A DNA stretch of 64,000 nucleotides from Rhodobacter sp. (lineage in GTDB: Bacteria; Pseudomonadota; Alphaproteobacteria; Rhodobacterales; Rhodobacteraceae), in contig PNJK01000009.1 of assembly GCA_013821825.1 (NCBI GenBank), positions 1-64,000 on the forward strand, given 5' to 3'. The notes beneath the pieces were generated by a model. It worked only from the letters and a program-made list of their open reading frames with translations, searched no databases and had not been told where the DNA came from. The position numbers and the translations under genes were made by a program. Shown here piece after piece: positions 63,473-64,000 of the stretch (its first letter is position 1; every line of letters starts with the position of its first letter).

Positions 63473-64000
63473 CTACTGGGCGCCTCTTGCCAGACCGAGG
63501 AGGCGCGAGCAGTCGACATGGGCGGCCAGATGGTCCGCCAGCGTTTCAAGCGTTTCTTCGACCGTCGCATCGTAGCTTGCGTTGCCTGGCGTCGCGCCAA
63601 GGCCCGCGAGAAAGGCTCGGCGGAAGGCGTCTTTTGTGAACATGCCGTGCAGATAGCTGCCCATCACCCTGCCATCCGTGCGCTGGGCGCCTTCGGGCTG
63701 GCCGTCGACGACAAAGAGAGGGCGGGCGCGGTCCGGGCCTGTCGTCCGGCCGAGGTGGATTTCATAGCCCCTGACCATGGTGCCCGAGGCTGGATGAAGG
63801 GCGCGGGTTTCGGTCACGCGCTTGTCGGCAGTCATGACGGTGGTCACGTCCAGAAGGCCAAGGCCGGGAACTGCGCCCGGTTTACCCTCGATCCCGTCAG
63901 GATCGGCAATTTCCGTTCCCAGCATTTGATAGCCGCCACAAAGGCCAAGGACCCGTGCGCCGCGCCGCATTGCGGCGGCGAGGTCGATGTCCCAGCCCTG
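63473..64000 (-). CDS. cobQ: Cobyric acid synthase, C-terminal part, cut by window edge
   Basis: The last 175 residues of a glutamine-dependent amidotransferase: [19 protein letters not shown] continues to CGGYQMLG with the nucleophilic cysteine, then [12 protein letters not shown] with a conserved histidine and GSYLHGMF with another. This matches CobQ, which amidates four side chains of adenosylcobyrinate a,c-diamide. The N-terminal ATP-binding domain lies beyond position 64000. It belongs with the cob cluster, though it is separated from cobO by repeats and a small lipoprotein gene. Confidence 0.9.
   Translation of the reverse strand, partial: QGWDIDLAAAMRRGARVLGLCGGYQMLGTEIADPDGIEGKPGAVPGLGLLDVTTVMTADKRVTETRALHPASGTMVRGYEIHLGRTTGPDRARPLFVVDGQPEGAQRTDGRVMGSYLHGMFTKDAFRRAFLAGLGATPGNASYDATVEETLETLADHLAAHVDCSRLLGLARGAQ

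Overview
The window is GC-rich DNA with densely overlapping genes and Rhodobacterales-type gene sets: an aerobic (late cobalt insertion) cob pathway, BMP-family purine/nucleoside ABC importers, an xdhABC cluster and a zur/znu locus. I read it as a chromosomal segment of a Rhodobacterales (Paracoccaceae-like) alphaproteobacterium. Genus cannot be told from the sequence alone. I saw no rRNA, tRNA, CRISPR array or replication origin.

Positions 1-13,763 are a decaying accessory zone. The first 6.9 kb holds pieces of an exopolysaccharide/O-antigen locus. Intact genes there are a Wzz-like protein, a GalE-like epimerase and a polysaccharide deacetylase. A GT4 glycosyltransferase has a lost C-terminus. 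Two glycosyltransferase fragments, a sugar-transferase/O-antigen-ligase deletion chimera and a flippase fragment are broken. From 7.3 to 13.8 kb an intact cysteine-synthase-like gene sits among five broken genes: a winged-helix/TPR regulator, a group II PLP decarboxylase, a LysR regulator, a SAM methyltransferase and a TVP38-like membrane protein. Four of these carry an in-frame TAA exactly where a tyrosine codon is expected.

Positions 14-32.3 kb hold two complete BMP-type ABC importers (binding protein, double-domain ATPase, two permeases). They flank dnaE and xdhABC, and the second importer is translationally coupled to xdhC, which points to purine-base uptake feeding xanthine oxidation. 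From 32.4 to 37.3 kb come a DAO-family oxidoreductase, a GH25 lipoprotein, a small membrane protein and a dimethylglycine/sarcosine dehydrogenase-type flavoprotein. At 37.4-39.2 kb is a scar: a TetR remnant, pieces of two different insertion sequences (IS3 and IS481 types) and a 5'-truncated potA-like ATPase.

From 39.2 to 48.2 kb are an MBL-fold hydrolase, a host-attachment-type protein plus phosphoribosyltransferase behind an FNR-like box, an agmatinase, and a zinc locus (znuB-znuC-zur diverging from znuA around a Zur-like box). A flavodoxin-fold oxidoreductase and an aminoglycoside-phosphotransferase-fold kinase follow. From 48.2 to 64 kb runs a cobalamin biosynthesis cluster. A cobalamin riboswitch heads DUF1636-cobW-cobN-cobG-cobH-cobI-cobJ, then cobL-cobE-cobM-cobB-cobA-cobF on the same strand. 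cobK is inverted inside the series, cobO is divergent, and cobQ runs off the right edge.
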